DNA of 64,000 nt from Rhodocyclaceae bacterium. GTDB taxonomy: Bacteria > Pseudomonadota > Gammaproteobacteria > Burkholderiales > Rhodocyclaceae. Positions 8,607-17,224 of the stretch are shown here, piece after piece. A program made the translations under genes and the position numbers. The stretch is taken from contig JAEUNL010000061.1 in assembly GCA_016791115.1 (NCBI GenBank), forward strand, positions 85,634 through 149,633. The letters run 5' to 3'. The stretch's first letter is position 1. Each line of letters starts with the position of its first letter. The notes beneath the pieces were generated by a model, which saw nothing but the letters and a program-made list of their open reading frames with translations, searched no databases and was not told the DNA's origin.

Positions 8607-9488
8607 TCAGAACACCTGCTCGTCGAGGATCTGCAAGAGGTACTGGCCGTAGCCGTTCTTCGCCAACGGTCCGGCCAGCGCACGCAACTGGTCGACATCG
8701 ATGTAGCCCATGCGGAACGCGATTTCCTCCGGGCAGGCGATCTTGAGACCCTGCCGCTTCTCGATGGTCTGGATGTACATCGACGCCTCGATCAGCGATT
8801 CATGCGTGCCAGTATCCAGCCAGGCATGGCCGCGGCCCATCACCTTCACGTCGAGCGAACCCATCTCGAGGTAGCGCCGGTTCACGTCGGTGATTTCCAG
8901 TTCGCCGCGCGGCGAGGGCTTGAGCGCACGCGCGATGTCGACCACCAGGTTGTCGTAGAAATAGAGCCCGGTCACGGCGTAGCGGCTCTTCGGCTTCGCA
9001 GGTTTTTCTTCCAGGCTGATCGCGCGGCGGTTGGCGTCGAACTCGACCACGCCATAGCGCTCGGGATCGTGCACCGGATAGGCGAACACCGTCGCGCCAC
9101 TTGCGCGCTCGGTGGCATCGCGCAGATCTTCGGCCAGCTCGTGGCCGTAGAAGATGTTGTCGCCCAGCACCAGGGCGGACGGATCGTCGCCGACGAAATC
9201 CGCGCCGATGATGAATGCCTGCGCCAGCCCGTCCGGCGAGGGCTGCACCGCGTAGCGGATGTCGATGCCCCACTGGCTGCCGTTGCCGAGCAACTGCTCG
9301 AAGCGCGGCGTATCCAGCGGCGTCGAGATCACCAGGATCTCGCGGATGCCCGCCAGCAGCAGCACCGATAGCGGGTAATAGATCATCGGCTTGTCGTAGA
9401 TCGGCAGCAGCTGCTTGGAAACCGCCTGCGTGATCGGATACAGACGGGTGCCGGAGCCGCCGGCGAGGATGATGCCTTTGCGATTCAT
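8607..9488 (-). CDS. rfbA: Glucose-1-phosphate thymidylyltransferase
   Basis: The 293-residue protein starts [20 protein letters not shown], the nucleotidyltransferase signature, followed by [20 protein letters not shown], which is highly specific for Rml[21 protein letters not shown] is the sugar-binding segment. It makes dTDP-glucose from dTTP and glucose-1-phosphate, the entry step to dTDP-rhamnose. The ATG at 9488 is chosen because the protein aligns from this Met; in-frame sequence upstream overlaps the end of rfbB. The product inhibition expected for RmlA (by dTDP-rhamnose) is family knowledge. Confidence 0.96.
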   Translation of the reverse strand: MNRKGIILAGGSGTRLYPITQAVSKQLLPIYDKPMIYYPLSVLLLAGIREILVISTPLDTPRFEQLLGNGSQWGIDIRYAVQPSPDGLAQAFIIGADFVGDDPSALVLGDNIFYGHELAEDLRDATERASGATVFAYPVHDPERYGVVEFDANRRAISLEEKPAKPKSRYAVTGLYFYDNLVVDIARALKPSPRGELEITDVNRRYLEMGSLDVKVMGRGHAWLDTGTHESLIEASMYIQTIEKRQGLKIACPEEIAFRMGYIDVDQLRALAGPLAKNGYGQYLLQILDEQVF

Positions 9489-9546
9489 GGTTCCCAAAAT
9501 CCCAGAATAAACCTCGCTGCACAATTGCGCAGCCAGGCGACGCGCC

Positions 9547-10614
9547 TCAACGAACGCGTCGAGCGCCGTAGTTGGTGTCGATCCACTCGCGGTACGCCCC
9601 GCTCTGCACGTGCGCCACCCAATCGGCATTGGCCAGATACCACTGCACCGTCTTGCGTATGCCGGTCTCGAAGGTCTCGGCGGGCCGCCAGCCGAGTTCG
9701 CGCTCGATCTTGCGCGCGTCGATCGCGTAGCGGCGGTCGTGGCCGGGGCGATCCTTCACGTACGTCATCAGGCGCGCGTGCGGGCCGGCGGCATCCGGCG
9801 CCATCTCGTCGAGCAGCGCGCAGATCGTCTTCACGATCTCGATGTTCGGCTTCTCGTTCCAGCCGCCGATGTTGTAGGTCTCGCCCGGCCGGCCGCGCGC
9901 CAGCACCTCGCGGATCGCCGTGCAATGGTCGCCGACGTAGAGCCAGTCGCGCACGTTCATGCCGTCGCCATAGATCGGCAGTGGCTTGCCGGCCAGCGCG
10001 TTGGCGATCATCAGCGGAATCAGCTTTTCTGGAAACTGGTACGGACCGTAGTTGTTCGAGCAGTTGGTCGTCAGCGTCGGCAGGCCGTAGGTGTGGTGAT
10101 AGGCACGCACCAGATGGTCGGACGCCGCCTTGCTCGCCGAATACGGGCTGTTCGGCTCGTACGCCCGCGTCTCGACGAACGGCGCATCGTCCGGCCCGAG
10201 CGACCCGTACACCTCGTCGGTCGACACGTGCACGAAGCGGAACGCCGCACTGTCGGCCTCACCCAGTGCGCCCCAGTAGCCGCGCACCGCCTCGAGCAGC
10301 GTAAAGGTGCCCACCACGTTGGTCTGCACGAAGGCGCCAGGGCCGTGGATCGAGCGATCGACATGGCTCTCCGCCGCAAAGTGGATGATCGCCCGCGGCG
10401 TGTGTTCGGCCAGCAGGCGATCGAGCAGCGCGCGGTCGCAGATGTCGCCCTTCACGAAGGCGTGCCGGCCGTCCCCCTCGAGCGCAGCCAGATTCTCGAG
10501 GTTGCCCGCGTAAGTCAGCGCGTCGAGATTGACCACCGGCTCGCCGGTTTCGCGCAGCCAGTCGAGCACGAAATTCGCGCCGATGAAGCCGGCGCCGCCT
10601 GTGATGAGGATCAT
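9547..10614 (-). CDS. rfbB: dTDP-glucose 4,6-dehydratase
   Basis: The 355-residue protein begins [20 protein letters not shown], the NAD-binding motif of RmlB. It contains [13 protein letters not shown] (Thr-Asp-Glu catalytic triad) and [16 protein letters not shown] (Tyr-xxx-Lys). It converts dTDP-glucose to dTDP-4-dehydro-6-deoxyglucose. It is separated from fcl by 250 bases with no gene but a perfect palindrome, so it probably heads its own transcript (rfbB-rfbA-rfbC-rfbD-manC-galE). Confidence 0.96.
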   Translation of the reverse strand: MILITGGAGFIGANFVLDWLRETGEPVVNLDALTYAGNLENLAALEGDGRHAFVKGDICDRALLDRLLAEHTPRAIIHFAAESHVDRSIHGPGAFVQTNVVGTFTLLEAVRGYWGALGEADSAAFRFVHVSTDEVYGSLGPDDAPFVETRAYEPNSPYSASKAASDHLVRAYHHTYGLPTLTTNCSNNYGPYQFPEKLIPLMIANALAGKPLPIYGDGMNVRDWLYVGDHCTAIREVLARGRPGETYNIGGWNEKPNIEIVKTICALLDEMAPDAAGPHARLMTYVKDRPGHDRRYAIDARKIERELGWRPAETFETGIRKTVQWYLANADWVAHVQSGAYREWIDTNYGARRVR

Positions 10615-10674
10615 GTCCCTGCCTGAAAAGCGACACTGCGTCGCGGTATGTGGCTGAAGAAGCGCGAGTTTACT

Positions 10675-10689
10675 TCAGTACGGCGTACT
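10675..10689. promoter_or_regulatory. 15-bp palindrome upstream of rfbB
   Basis: CAGTACGGCGTACTG is a perfect inverted repeat (6-3-6) located ~60 bases upstream of the rfbB start in the 250-base gap after fcl. The position fits a transcription-factor operator. No sigma-54 motif or gene was seen elsewhere in this gap (10615-10864). Confidence 0.4.
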
Positions 10690-10864
10690 GCGGCCCGACT
10701 GGCGCGAAACCACCCCGCCCGCCATGCCTGAAAGGCGCGCAGACTGGCGATCCCGAGGCACACCACGCCACAAGGCTCATGGATAGGCGATCTCCGGCAT
10801 GGCATGGCTGCAGCCCAGCATTCATGCACCCTCCAGACCGATGCCTCGTTCGCCCGATCCGCCG

Positions 10865-11812
10865 TCAGCGTCGCCCCTGCTCAGTGAGGAAGCTGCGGTA
10901 AGTGTCCGCGATGCCGCGATCGAGCGGAATCGACGCCCGCCAGCCCAGCGCATGCAGGCGCGACACGTCGAGCAGCTTGCGCGGCGTGCCGTCCGGCTTC
11001 GACGTATCGAACCTGAGCTGCCCCTCGAACCCCACCGCGGCCACCACCAGCCGCGCCAGTTCCGCGATCGTCACGTCGTCGCCGACGCCGATGTTGAGCA
11101 GCGGCCCGTCGTAACCCGATTCCATCAGAAACACGCAGGCATCGGCCAGATCATCCACATGCAGGAACTCGCGCCGCGGCGTGCCGGTGCCCCACACCAC
11201 CAGTTCGGCATCGCCGCGCAGCTTGGCTTCGTGCGCCTTGCGGATCAACGCCGGCAGCACATGCGAATTCGCGAGATCGTAATTGTCATTGGGGCCGTAG
11301 AGGTTGGTCGGCATCACCGACACATACCGGTGGCCGTACTGGTGGTTGTAGGCATCCGCCAGCTTGATGCCGGCAATCTTGGCAATCGCATAGGGCTCGT
11401 TGGTCTGCTCCAGCGGGCCGGTCAGCAGGTAATCCTCGCGGATCGGCTGCGGGCAATCGCGCGGATAGATGCACGACGAGCCCAGCACCAGCATGCGCTG
11501 CACGCCGGCAAGGTGCGCACCATGCACCAGGTTCGCCTCGATCATCAGGTTCTCGTAGATGAACTCGCCGCGAAAGGTGTTGTTCGCCTGGATGCCGCCC
11601 ACCTTCGCCGCCGCGCCGAAAATGAACTCCGGCCGCTCGCGCATCAGGAAGGCGCCGACCGCATGCGGGTCGAGCAGATCCACCTGCTGCCGCGTCGCGG
11701 TGACGATGTTCGTGTAGCCGCCGCGCGCGAGCCGGCGCAACAGGGCCGAGCCAACGAGGCCGCGATGGCCTGCGACGAAGATGCGTGCTTGCTTGTCGAT
11801 GCTGTTCATCAT
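10865..11812 (-). CDS. fcl: GDP-L-fucose synthase
   Basis: This 315-residue extended SDR has the N-terminal motif RIFVAGHRGLVGSALLRRL, the GxxGxxG form typical of Fcl/WcaG. Further motifs are AAKVGGIQANNTF and FLGSSCIYPRDCPQP-like VLGSSCIYPRDCPQPIREDY (Ser/Cys), with YAIAKIAGIKL (Tyr-xxx-Lys). It epimerises and reduces GDP-4-dehydro-6-deoxymannose to GDP-L-fucose, acting after Gmd, which is encoded separately at 24277 in the EPS operon. Two ATGs in tandem (11812 and 11809) follow AGGACAG. A decayed fragment of a second fcl is found at 12860-12925. Confidence 0.94.
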   Translation of the reverse strand: MMNSIDKQARIFVAGHRGLVGSALLRRLARGGYTNIVTATRQQVDLLDPHAVGAFLMRERPEFIFGAAAKVGGIQANNTFRGEFIYENLMIEANLVHGAHLAGVQRMLVLGSSCIYPRDCPQPIREDYLLTGPLEQTNEPYAIAKIAGIKLADAYNHQYGHRYVSVMPTNLYGPNDNYDLANSHVLPALIRKAHEAKLRGDAELVVWGTGTPRREFLHVDDLADACVFLMESGYDGPLLNIGVGDDVTIAELARLVVAAVGFEGQLRFDTSKPDGTPRKLLDVSRLHALGWRASIPLDRGIADTYRSFLTEQGRR

Positions 11813-11890
11813 CTGTCCTGAAGAATCGGAAGGATCGCGAGGCGGTGTACAACCTTGCGAGGCCGGCCGGCAATGATAAGAGTCGGGGTC

Positions 11891-12274
11891 TTACCTTCGT
11901 GTGACGTTGGCTCGAAGCCATGCCGCAAAGGCGGCCTCGTCGAGATCGCCGGCGGCAACGGCCAGCATGGCCAGCGTCGCCTCGGCCTGCGAGACGGCGA
12001 GTCGATGTCCATTGAGCCAGAGAAACAAACCCACCGCGAGAAAAGCGGCGCGCTTGTTCCCATCGACAAAGGCATGATTCTTCGCCAACCCGACGCCATA
12101 ACTCGCGGCAAGCGCGGCCACATCGGGCTCGCCGTAGGCGGCAAGGTTCAAGGGGCGCGCAAGCGCCGAATCCAGCAAGCCCTCGTCGCGCATGCCCGAA
12201 GCACCGCCGTGCTCTGCCAGGCTTTCGTCGTGGAGCAGCAGCAGTGCGCGCTTGTCGATCCAGCACCATCTCAT
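11891..12274 (-). CDS. doc: Doc-type death-on-curing toxin (Fic fold)
   Basis: This 127-residue small Fic/Doc protein contains the signature HAFVDGNKRAAF (HxFx(D/E)GNKR), preceded by GMRDEGLLDSALARP, the conserved Doc N-terminal region. Doc of phage P1 phosphorylates EF-Tu and stops translation. The gene lies 9 bases downstream of an AbrB/MazE-like antitoxin gene, the normal order for this class. The intact active-site loop suggests a functional toxin. Confidence 0.9.
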   Translation of the reverse strand: MRWCWIDKRALLLLHDESLAEHGGASGMRDEGLLDSALARPLNLAAYGEPDVAALAASYGVGLAKNHAFVDGNKRAAFLAVGLFLWLNGHRLAVSQAEATLAMLAVAAGDLDEAAFAAWLRANVTRR

Positions 12275-12283
12275 GCCGACACG

Positions 12284-12508
12284 CTATTTCGCCAGTTCGT
12301 GAAACGTATCGCGAAATTCGCGCATGAAATCGCGCCCGGCCTCGATCTGCTCTGCAATCGACGGGTCATAAGGCGTAATGCGCAGCCCCTCGGGCGAATC
12401 CGTCAGAAACACCGTGTCGCCCTTCTCCAGCTTGAGCCGTGCAAGGATCTCCTTCGGCAGGATGACGCCGACCGAATTGCCGATCTGTGTGAGTTTGAGC
12501 GCGTGCAT
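12284..12508 (-). CDS. AbrB/MazE-family antitoxin
   Basis: The protein is 74 residues. The N-terminus ALKLTQIGNSVGVILPKEIL is a clear SpoVT-AbrB/MazE DNA-binding domain, with LKLEKGDTVFLTDSPEGLRIT completing the swapped-hairpin barrel. The acidic C-terminal tail (EQIEAGRDFMREFRDTFHEL) would bind and block Doc. The ATG at 12508 follows GGAG; a GTG immediately before it (12511) is also possible. It likely represses the pair by binding its own promoter. Confidence 0.9.
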   Translation of the reverse strand: MHALKLTQIGNSVGVILPKEILARLKLEKGDTVFLTDSPEGLRITPYDPSIAEQIEAGRDFMREFRDTFHELAK

Positions 12509-12594
12509 CACGGTCTCCGCCTTAACGTTATAACGGTTGTTATATTAATGGTACCAGCGGGCACGGGCAAGTTGACGTTGCGTGTTACCTGTCA

Positions 12595-12846
12595 TCAATC
12601 GCGAACCCGGCGCTCCCGTGCCCGACTGCCACCCACATCACGCGCTGTCCCGGCAGGCCGTACCAACTGCCGCAAGGCGCCGAACACGAACAGGCTCTTG
12701 GTCACCAGGTCGCAGCGCCAAAGGCGCTGTGGTTCGGAAACCAGCCGCTGCAGCCATTCCAGTCCGGCATGCTGCATCCACGGCGGCGCCTGCTCCGGGC
12801 AACCGAGGCTGGCGCCCCCCCCTTGCCGAAGCGCGGTTGCGCACAA
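12595..12846 (-). pseudogene. Remnant of a WecG/TagA-type glycosyltransferase with internal deletion
   Basis: On the minus strand the translation reads SLGCPEQ directly joined to APPWMQHAGLEWLQRL and then SEPQRLWRCDLVTKSLFVFG. The intact wecG at 16433-17224 has the same landmarks (SLGCPKQ, APVWMQNAGLEWLHRL, SEPRRLWRRYFVTNTRFVLA) but about 35 residues between the first two. So this copy lacks its N-terminal two thirds and has an in-frame internal deletion. It is a decayed second copy, clearly non-functional. Confidence 0.8.
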
Positions 12847-12859
12847 TTCGCAAGGTAGG

Positions 12860-12925
12860 GCGATGATCAGGCTTTCGTAGGCGAACGCGCCACGTCAGGT
12901 GTTGCTCGCGTGGATGCCGCCGATT
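12860..12925 (-). pseudogene. Short remnant of a second fcl (GDP-fucose synthase)
   Basis: The minus strand reads G-I-H-A-S-N-T-stop-R-G-A-F-A-Y-E-S-L-I-I, matching GIQANNTFRGEFIYENLMI of the intact fcl at 10865-11812. Phe has become a TGA stop. At the nucleotide level the match to fcl at 11551-11620 is obvious over ~65 bases. It directly precedes the wecG remnant, so a former fcl-wecG segment has collapsed here. Confidence 0.75.
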
Positions 12926-13273
12926 CAAGCGTTTCCAAATCTGCGATTCCCAAGGCCAATGGCGCTGGATCATGCGCCGTCCAATGGAACGTCGCACATC
13001 GTCCAAAAGCCCTGACAGAAACCGGATTGCATTTCGACAGGCGTCGCAAACTCACGACACGTAAAACGTCTCTCAAACCAGTGCGCGAACCAAGGCCGCT
13101 GCGTGCCACGGATACTGCGGCGGTTTCTGACTGATCGTGCATGCGCCGTGCAGGACCAACTCTTGCATGGCGCGTGTCGGAAAAGCATGCATTAAAGGTT
13201 AATGACACCTTTCCGATAATTCCGACACAACCAACGGTCACGTCCAACCACCTCGCTCGGCAAGGATGATTCA
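12926..13273. other. Non-coding stretch before the beta-helix gene
   Basis: I see no intact gene in this stretch. The first part probably continues the degenerate region left of it. Near its right end, AAAGGT (13194-13199) and ACCTTT (13207-13212) form an inverted repeat with a 7-base spacer, about 60 bases upstream of the ATG at 13274, which may be an operator or part of the promoter for the beta-helix protein. No clear sigma-54 site was found. Confidence 0.45.
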
Positions 13274-16200
13274 ATGAAGGCGTTCGTTTCAAACGGAATT
13301 ATCGCTGCGGTGCTGGTCGCAGCAAGTTTTGCGGCAAAGGGCGCCACCTACTACGTAGATGCGTCGGCGGGAAACGATCTCTGGCCGGGCACATCGCCAT
13401 CGCCGAGCGGAACGCCGCAGTCGAATGGGCCTTGGCAATCACTCAACAGGGTTCGCTCGGCGCCTCTTTCACCGGGCGACAGCATTCTTCTCAAATGCGG
13501 CGAAACCTGGTCCGAAGAGCTCGCGATTCCCGCTTCCGGATCTGCGTCCGCCCCGATTTCCGTCGGGTCACATCCGGCAGACTGCGCCAACCGGCCTGTC
13601 ATAGACGGATCGATTGCCCTGATGCCGGAGCACTGGACGGCCCACGCCAACGGGATCTACAAGACGCGATGGCCGGCAAATCTGGTTCTGAACGGAACGC
13701 TGGACGCGAATCTCGCCAACTGGGCGAAGTGGTCCCCATTGAACGACGCCTCGATGACCCTATCAACCGCCTGCGGCAGTTCGGCAAGCAACTGCATGAA
13801 TTTTCTCAGTGGAGCTGGTACTGCTAGCAGCCTCGTTTATACGAACGGATTCCCGGTTCAGTCCGGAAGCACGTACAGCGTCAGCTTACGATCGAATGTG
13901 CCTGCCGGTGTTTCAGTTCAGGTTCTCGTCCGACGCGCGGCATCACCCTGGGAAACGCTTGGCCTTCGGGCGACGATTGTCGGCACGGGCGCCTGGTCCA
14001 ACTACAACTTCACGTTCACGGCCACCCGTTCCGTATCAGGCGCCCGACTTGACTTCGAAGTGCCGGCGGCCGGCAAGCGCATCTACGTCGATGACGTATC
14101 CGTCACGACCGGCGCGGGCGCCCCCGATCAGGTGTTTGCCGACGGGAAGCCGCTGACCCCGGCACACCATCCGAACGCGGGGCACGACGTGTCCCGCCCG
14201 TCGTCCGTTTACCTGTCATTGCCTGCCGATGCCGATCGGGTTCTCAATGCGGGGAAGTACGTTAGCACCTACGTGCCAACCGGGCCGGATCTTGTTCTCC
14301 CGCCCGGGGCAAACATCACCTCAAACACGATCGTTCGCGTAAGAACCAACAACTGGCTACTGGAGGAGAGATCCGTCCAGTCTTACGGAACGGGGCGAAT
14401 CACCCTTTCCGCGCCGACAAGTTACCCACTCACGGCAGGTTACGGCTATTTCCTGATGGGTGCCCTTTGGATGCTCGACTCACCGGGCGAATGGTTCTAT
14501 GACGGATCACAGAAGACCCTTTACGTCCGAATGCCGGATAGCCAGGCACCGGGAAACCGAGTGCGCGTCGGGCACCTCCCTGCCGGGGTGAACATAGCCG
14601 GAAAAGCGTTCGTGAAGATCGAGAACATAAAGGTCCAACGGACCGGCATCGGCACGAAAATGGCCGCGAGCCGCAATGCAACCCTCAGAACGTCGGTCAT
14701 TGCCGACACCTTCGCCGAAGGCGTCGACGCATCGGGGAGCCAGGATGCACTGATCGAGGCCAACGTATTGACCAGCACCGGCCGCGACGCCATCTCCGGG
14801 GTCGATAGCCAGTGGATAGCCGCACAAAGGCTGCGAGCAATCAACAACGCAATCACGAACAGCGGTCTGATCCGTACGAATGGATCCGTTACGAGCCTGC
14901 CCGGCGCATCGTTTGGTGCAATCCGGTCCGGACACGATTCGATGGTAACGGGCAACTCGATCGACGGCTCCGGTTACGTCGGAATCATCACGATGAGCAA
15001 CGGCAACGTGTCCGGCAACGGGGTTTCAAACGCGTGCCTGATTCTCGACGATTGCGCTGGAATCTACGTGAATTCGTCAGGCGCGGGAACCACTGTCTCC
15101 GGAAACATCGTGTCAAGCGTGCCCGGCAACCGCGACGGTCGCCCCGGGACGGCAACCCATACCGTGGGCATATACCTGGATGACCTTGCAAATGCGGTAA
15201 CCGTGCTCAACAACACGACGACTGGCGCCGATCATGGTATCCAGCTGCACAACGCCTACAGCAACCGGATCGAGGGCAATACGATCTACGGGAACCGGAA
15301 GACCCAGTTGTGGCTGCAGGAGCAAACGCGCCAGGCCAACCCCTCGGGCGATCTATACGGCAACCAGATTCTTTCGAACCACCTTTTTCCGACCACCACG
15401 GATTCGGCGATCGTTCATGAATCGAACTTCGCCGATACCGCGCATTTTGCGAGCTACGACCGCAACCTGCATTCCACGCTCCTCTCGCCGCGGATCTCGA
15501 CCGAGAAGTGGGCCTCGGGCGGGGTTTCGCATAACTTCCCGCAATGGCAGTCGGCCGTGAATCAGTCCGGGGTTGCCCGCAATCTGGATCTGAGCGGCGA
15601 CGAAATATCCCAAGGACGATTTGCCTCCTATCGTGTCGTTGGCACCAACATCGTTCCCAACGGCGATTTCGCGCAGAACACCAATGGCTGGGGCGCATGG
15701 AACCTGACCGCCCCGTTCGCCCAGAAATATTGGGAGGCATGCCCGCCGGGCCATTGCCTGCGATTCGTCGCGGGCGCCAGCGAAAGCATACTGTCCAGCC
15801 CATATTTCTCGGTCAGCCAGGGCACGTGGTACCGGCTCAGCTTCGACCTCAAAACGGGCACATCCGGCCAGAGCCTCGGCGTGCTGGTACGCAGGGGCGG
15901 TGGCGGCACCAATACCTACGAGCGTCTGATGGGTGCCCCTGAAACCATCTCAGGCAACGGCAGCTGGAATCGGCACTCGATACTTTTCCAGGCGTCCAAA
16001 ACCGTGAATGCCCGAGACCCGATTACCTTGGACAATGGCGCACGCGTCGACTTCGAAGCCATCAAGCCGGGGCAATCCATCAGCGTCGCCAACGTGTCGA
16101 TGCAGCAGGTCAGCCCGATCGAGGCAACGTTCCAGGCGCGCCTGCTGACGAACCCCACCCAATCCCCCGTTCAAGCCCCCTGCCCGGACGCGTCCAGCCG

Positions 16201-16423
16201 GCCCGAACTCTGCAGCATGTATGTCCGATTCCCCGACAAGACCCGGATCTCGTGGCCGTTCAGCCTCGAATCCATGACGTCGCAAATCGTCTTCACGCAG
16301 GATCAGACGCTGATCGATTCGGACGAGGACGGAATTCCCGATCTGCAGGACGCATGCGCAGGCACGCCCGCGGGCGCCGTGGCGAACAACCGCGGTTGCA
16401 GCTATGCACAGAGTTATCCGTAA
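13274..16423 (+). CDS. Large secreted right-handed beta-helix protein with carbohydrate-binding-like modules
   Basis: This 1049-residue protein has a signal peptide (residues 1-24, ending FAAKGA) and then TYYVDASAGNDLWPG, the usual opening of secreted parallel beta-helix proteins. Residues ~135-280 and ~790-960 look like two related jelly-roll carbohydrate-binding modules (NGTLDANLANWAKW / NGDFAQNTNGWGAW; both have VLVRR and an aromatic-rich strand). Residues ~430-760 contain repeated short N-rich turns (IEGNTIYGN, VLTSTGRDAIS) of PbH1 type. The C-terminus has DSDEDGIPDLQDACAG, a thrombospondin-type-3 Ca2+ site. A polysaccharide lyase, epimerase or EPS-binding role is likely, but no catalytic residues can be assigned. 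It converges on wecG with only 9 bases between stops. Confidence 0.85.
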   Translation: MKAFVSNGIIAAVLVAASFAAKGATYYVDASAGNDLWPGTSPSPSGTPQSNGPWQSLNRVRSAPLSPGDSILLKCGETWSEELAIPASGSASAPISVGSHPADCANRPVIDGSIALMPEHWTAHANGIYKTRWPANLVLNGTLDANLANWAKWSPLNDASMTLSTACGSSASNCMNFLSGAGTASSLVYTNGFPVQSGSTYSVSLRSNVPAGVSVQVLVRRAASPWETLGLRATIVGTGAWSNYNFTFTATRSVSGARLDFEVPAAGKRIYVDDVSVTTGAGAPDQVFADGKPLTPAHHPNAGHDVSRPSSVYLSLPADADRVLNAGKYVSTYVPTGPDLVLPPGANITSNTIVRVRTNNWLLEERSVQSYGTGRITLSAPTSYPLTAGYGYFLMGALWMLDSPGEWFYDGSQKTLYVRMPDSQAPGNRVRVGHLPAGVNIAGKAFVKIENIKVQRTGIGTKMAASRNATLRTSVIADTFAEGVDASGSQDALIEANVLTSTGRDAISGVDSQWIAAQRLRAINNAITNSGLIRTNGSVTSLPGASFGAIRSGHDSMVTGNSIDGSGYVGIITMSNGNVSGNGVSNACLILDDCAGIYVNSSGAGTTVSGNIVSSVPGNRDGRPGTATHTVGIYLDDLANAVTVLNNTTTGADHGIQLHNAYSNRIEGNTIYGNRKTQLWLQEQTRQANPSGDLYGNQILSNHLFPTTTDSAIVHESNFADTAHFASYDRNLHSTLLSPRISTEKWASGGVSHNFPQWQSAVNQSGVARNLDLSGDEISQGRFASYRVVGTNIVPNGDFAQNTNGWGAWNLTAPFAQKYWEACPPGHCLRFVAGASESILSSPYFSVSQGTWYRLSFDLKTGTSGQSLGVLVRRGGGGTNTYERLMGAPETISGNGSWNRHSILFQASKTVNARDPITLDNGARVDFEAIKPGQSISVANVSMQQVSPIEATFQARLLTNPTQSPVQAPCPDASSRPELCSMYVRFPDKTRISWPFSLESMTSQIVFTQDQTLIDSDEDGIPDLQDACAGTPAGAVANNRGCSYAQSYP

Positions 16424-16432
16424 CGCAGCGCC

Positions 16433-17224
16433 TCAGCGCGGCCCGGAAGCGCGTTGCCGGGACGCCGGACGACGAAAGAGCTGCCACGCGGCTGCAAGAA
16501 CGAAGCGGGTGTTGGTGACGAAGTAACGTCGCCACAGGCGACGCGGCTCGGAGCAAAGCCTGTGCAGCCACTCGAGGCCGGCATTCTGCATCCAGACCGG
16601 CGCTCGCGTGATGGTGCCCGCGTGGTAGTCGAATGCCGCACCGACGCCGATCATCACGGCATTGACGCGCCCGCGATGCGCGGCCATCCATTTTTCCTGT
16701 TTCGGACAACCCAGGCTGACGAACACCACACCGGCCCCGGACGCGTTGATCCGTTGGACCGCTGCGGCATCTTCGGCATCGCTGAGGGCACGAAACGGTG
16801 GCGACTCCAGACCGGCGATACGCAAACTCGGGTAGGCCGACGTGAGACGGGGGACCAGGGCGTCCAGCGTTGCCTGGGAACCTCCGTAAAGATATATCGC
16901 GTCGCCCCGTTCAGAGGCCTCGGCACAGTACTTCCACATCAGATCCGGGCCGTTTATTCGTTCCTGGGCCGAATATCCCAGACGCCGAAGCATCCAGGCC
17001 ACGGGGTAGCCGTCCGGCGTGGCCATGTCCGCCTCGCTGACCACGCGGCCGAAATCCGGATCGGTACGCGCGGTCACGACGGAATGGACATTGCATATGC
17101 AGACCACTCTGGACTCCCGGCGGCGCCCCCAGTCCGCTATGCGGCCCAGCGCATCCTGCCAGGTGAGCACGTCGATTGGCGCGCCAAGCACGTCTCCCGT
17201 TCGCCTGTTGAGATCAGCGGGCAT
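16433..17224 (-). CDS. WecG/TagA/CpsF family glycosyltransferase (GT26)
   Basis: This 263-residue protein of GT family 26 includes VCICNVHSVVTA, ATPDGYPVAWMLRRLG (the conserved Asp is the proposed base), RINGPDLMWKYC, IYLYGGSQATLDAL and VSLGCPKQEKWM. Such enzymes add a sugar (ManNAc, ManNAcA or other) to a lipid-linked acceptor. The start overlaps the stop of the upstream GT4 gene by 11 bases, and it is the last gene of the long minus-strand EPS operon. The extra C-terminal basic tail (RRPASRQRAS) is common for the membrane-associated members. A decayed paralogue lies at 12595-12846. Confidence 0.9.
   Translation of the reverse strand: MPADLNRRTGDVLGAPIDVLTWQDALGRIADWGRRRESRVVCICNVHSVVTARTDPDFGRVVSEADMATPDGYPVAWMLRRLGYSAQERINGPDLMWKYCAEASERGDAIYLYGGSQATLDALVPRLTSAYPSLRIAGLESPPFRALSDAEDAAAVQRINASGAGVVFVSLGCPKQEKWMAAHRGRVNAVMIGVGAAFDYHAGTITRAPVWMQNAGLEWLHRLCSEPRRLWRRYFVTNTRFVLAAAWQLFRRPASRQRASGPR

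Noticed and set aside
6828..9371. Open frame of 847 codons on the plus strand opposite manC, rfbD, rfbC and rfbA
   Set aside because: It is antisense to four clear enzyme genes, has no recognisable domain and is rich in His/Arg/Ala as expected of high-GC shadows.
12926..13273. Transposase remnant in the gap before the beta-helix gene
   Set aside because: Reverse frames give only short Arg-rich pieces without transposase motifs, so no mobile element is claimed.
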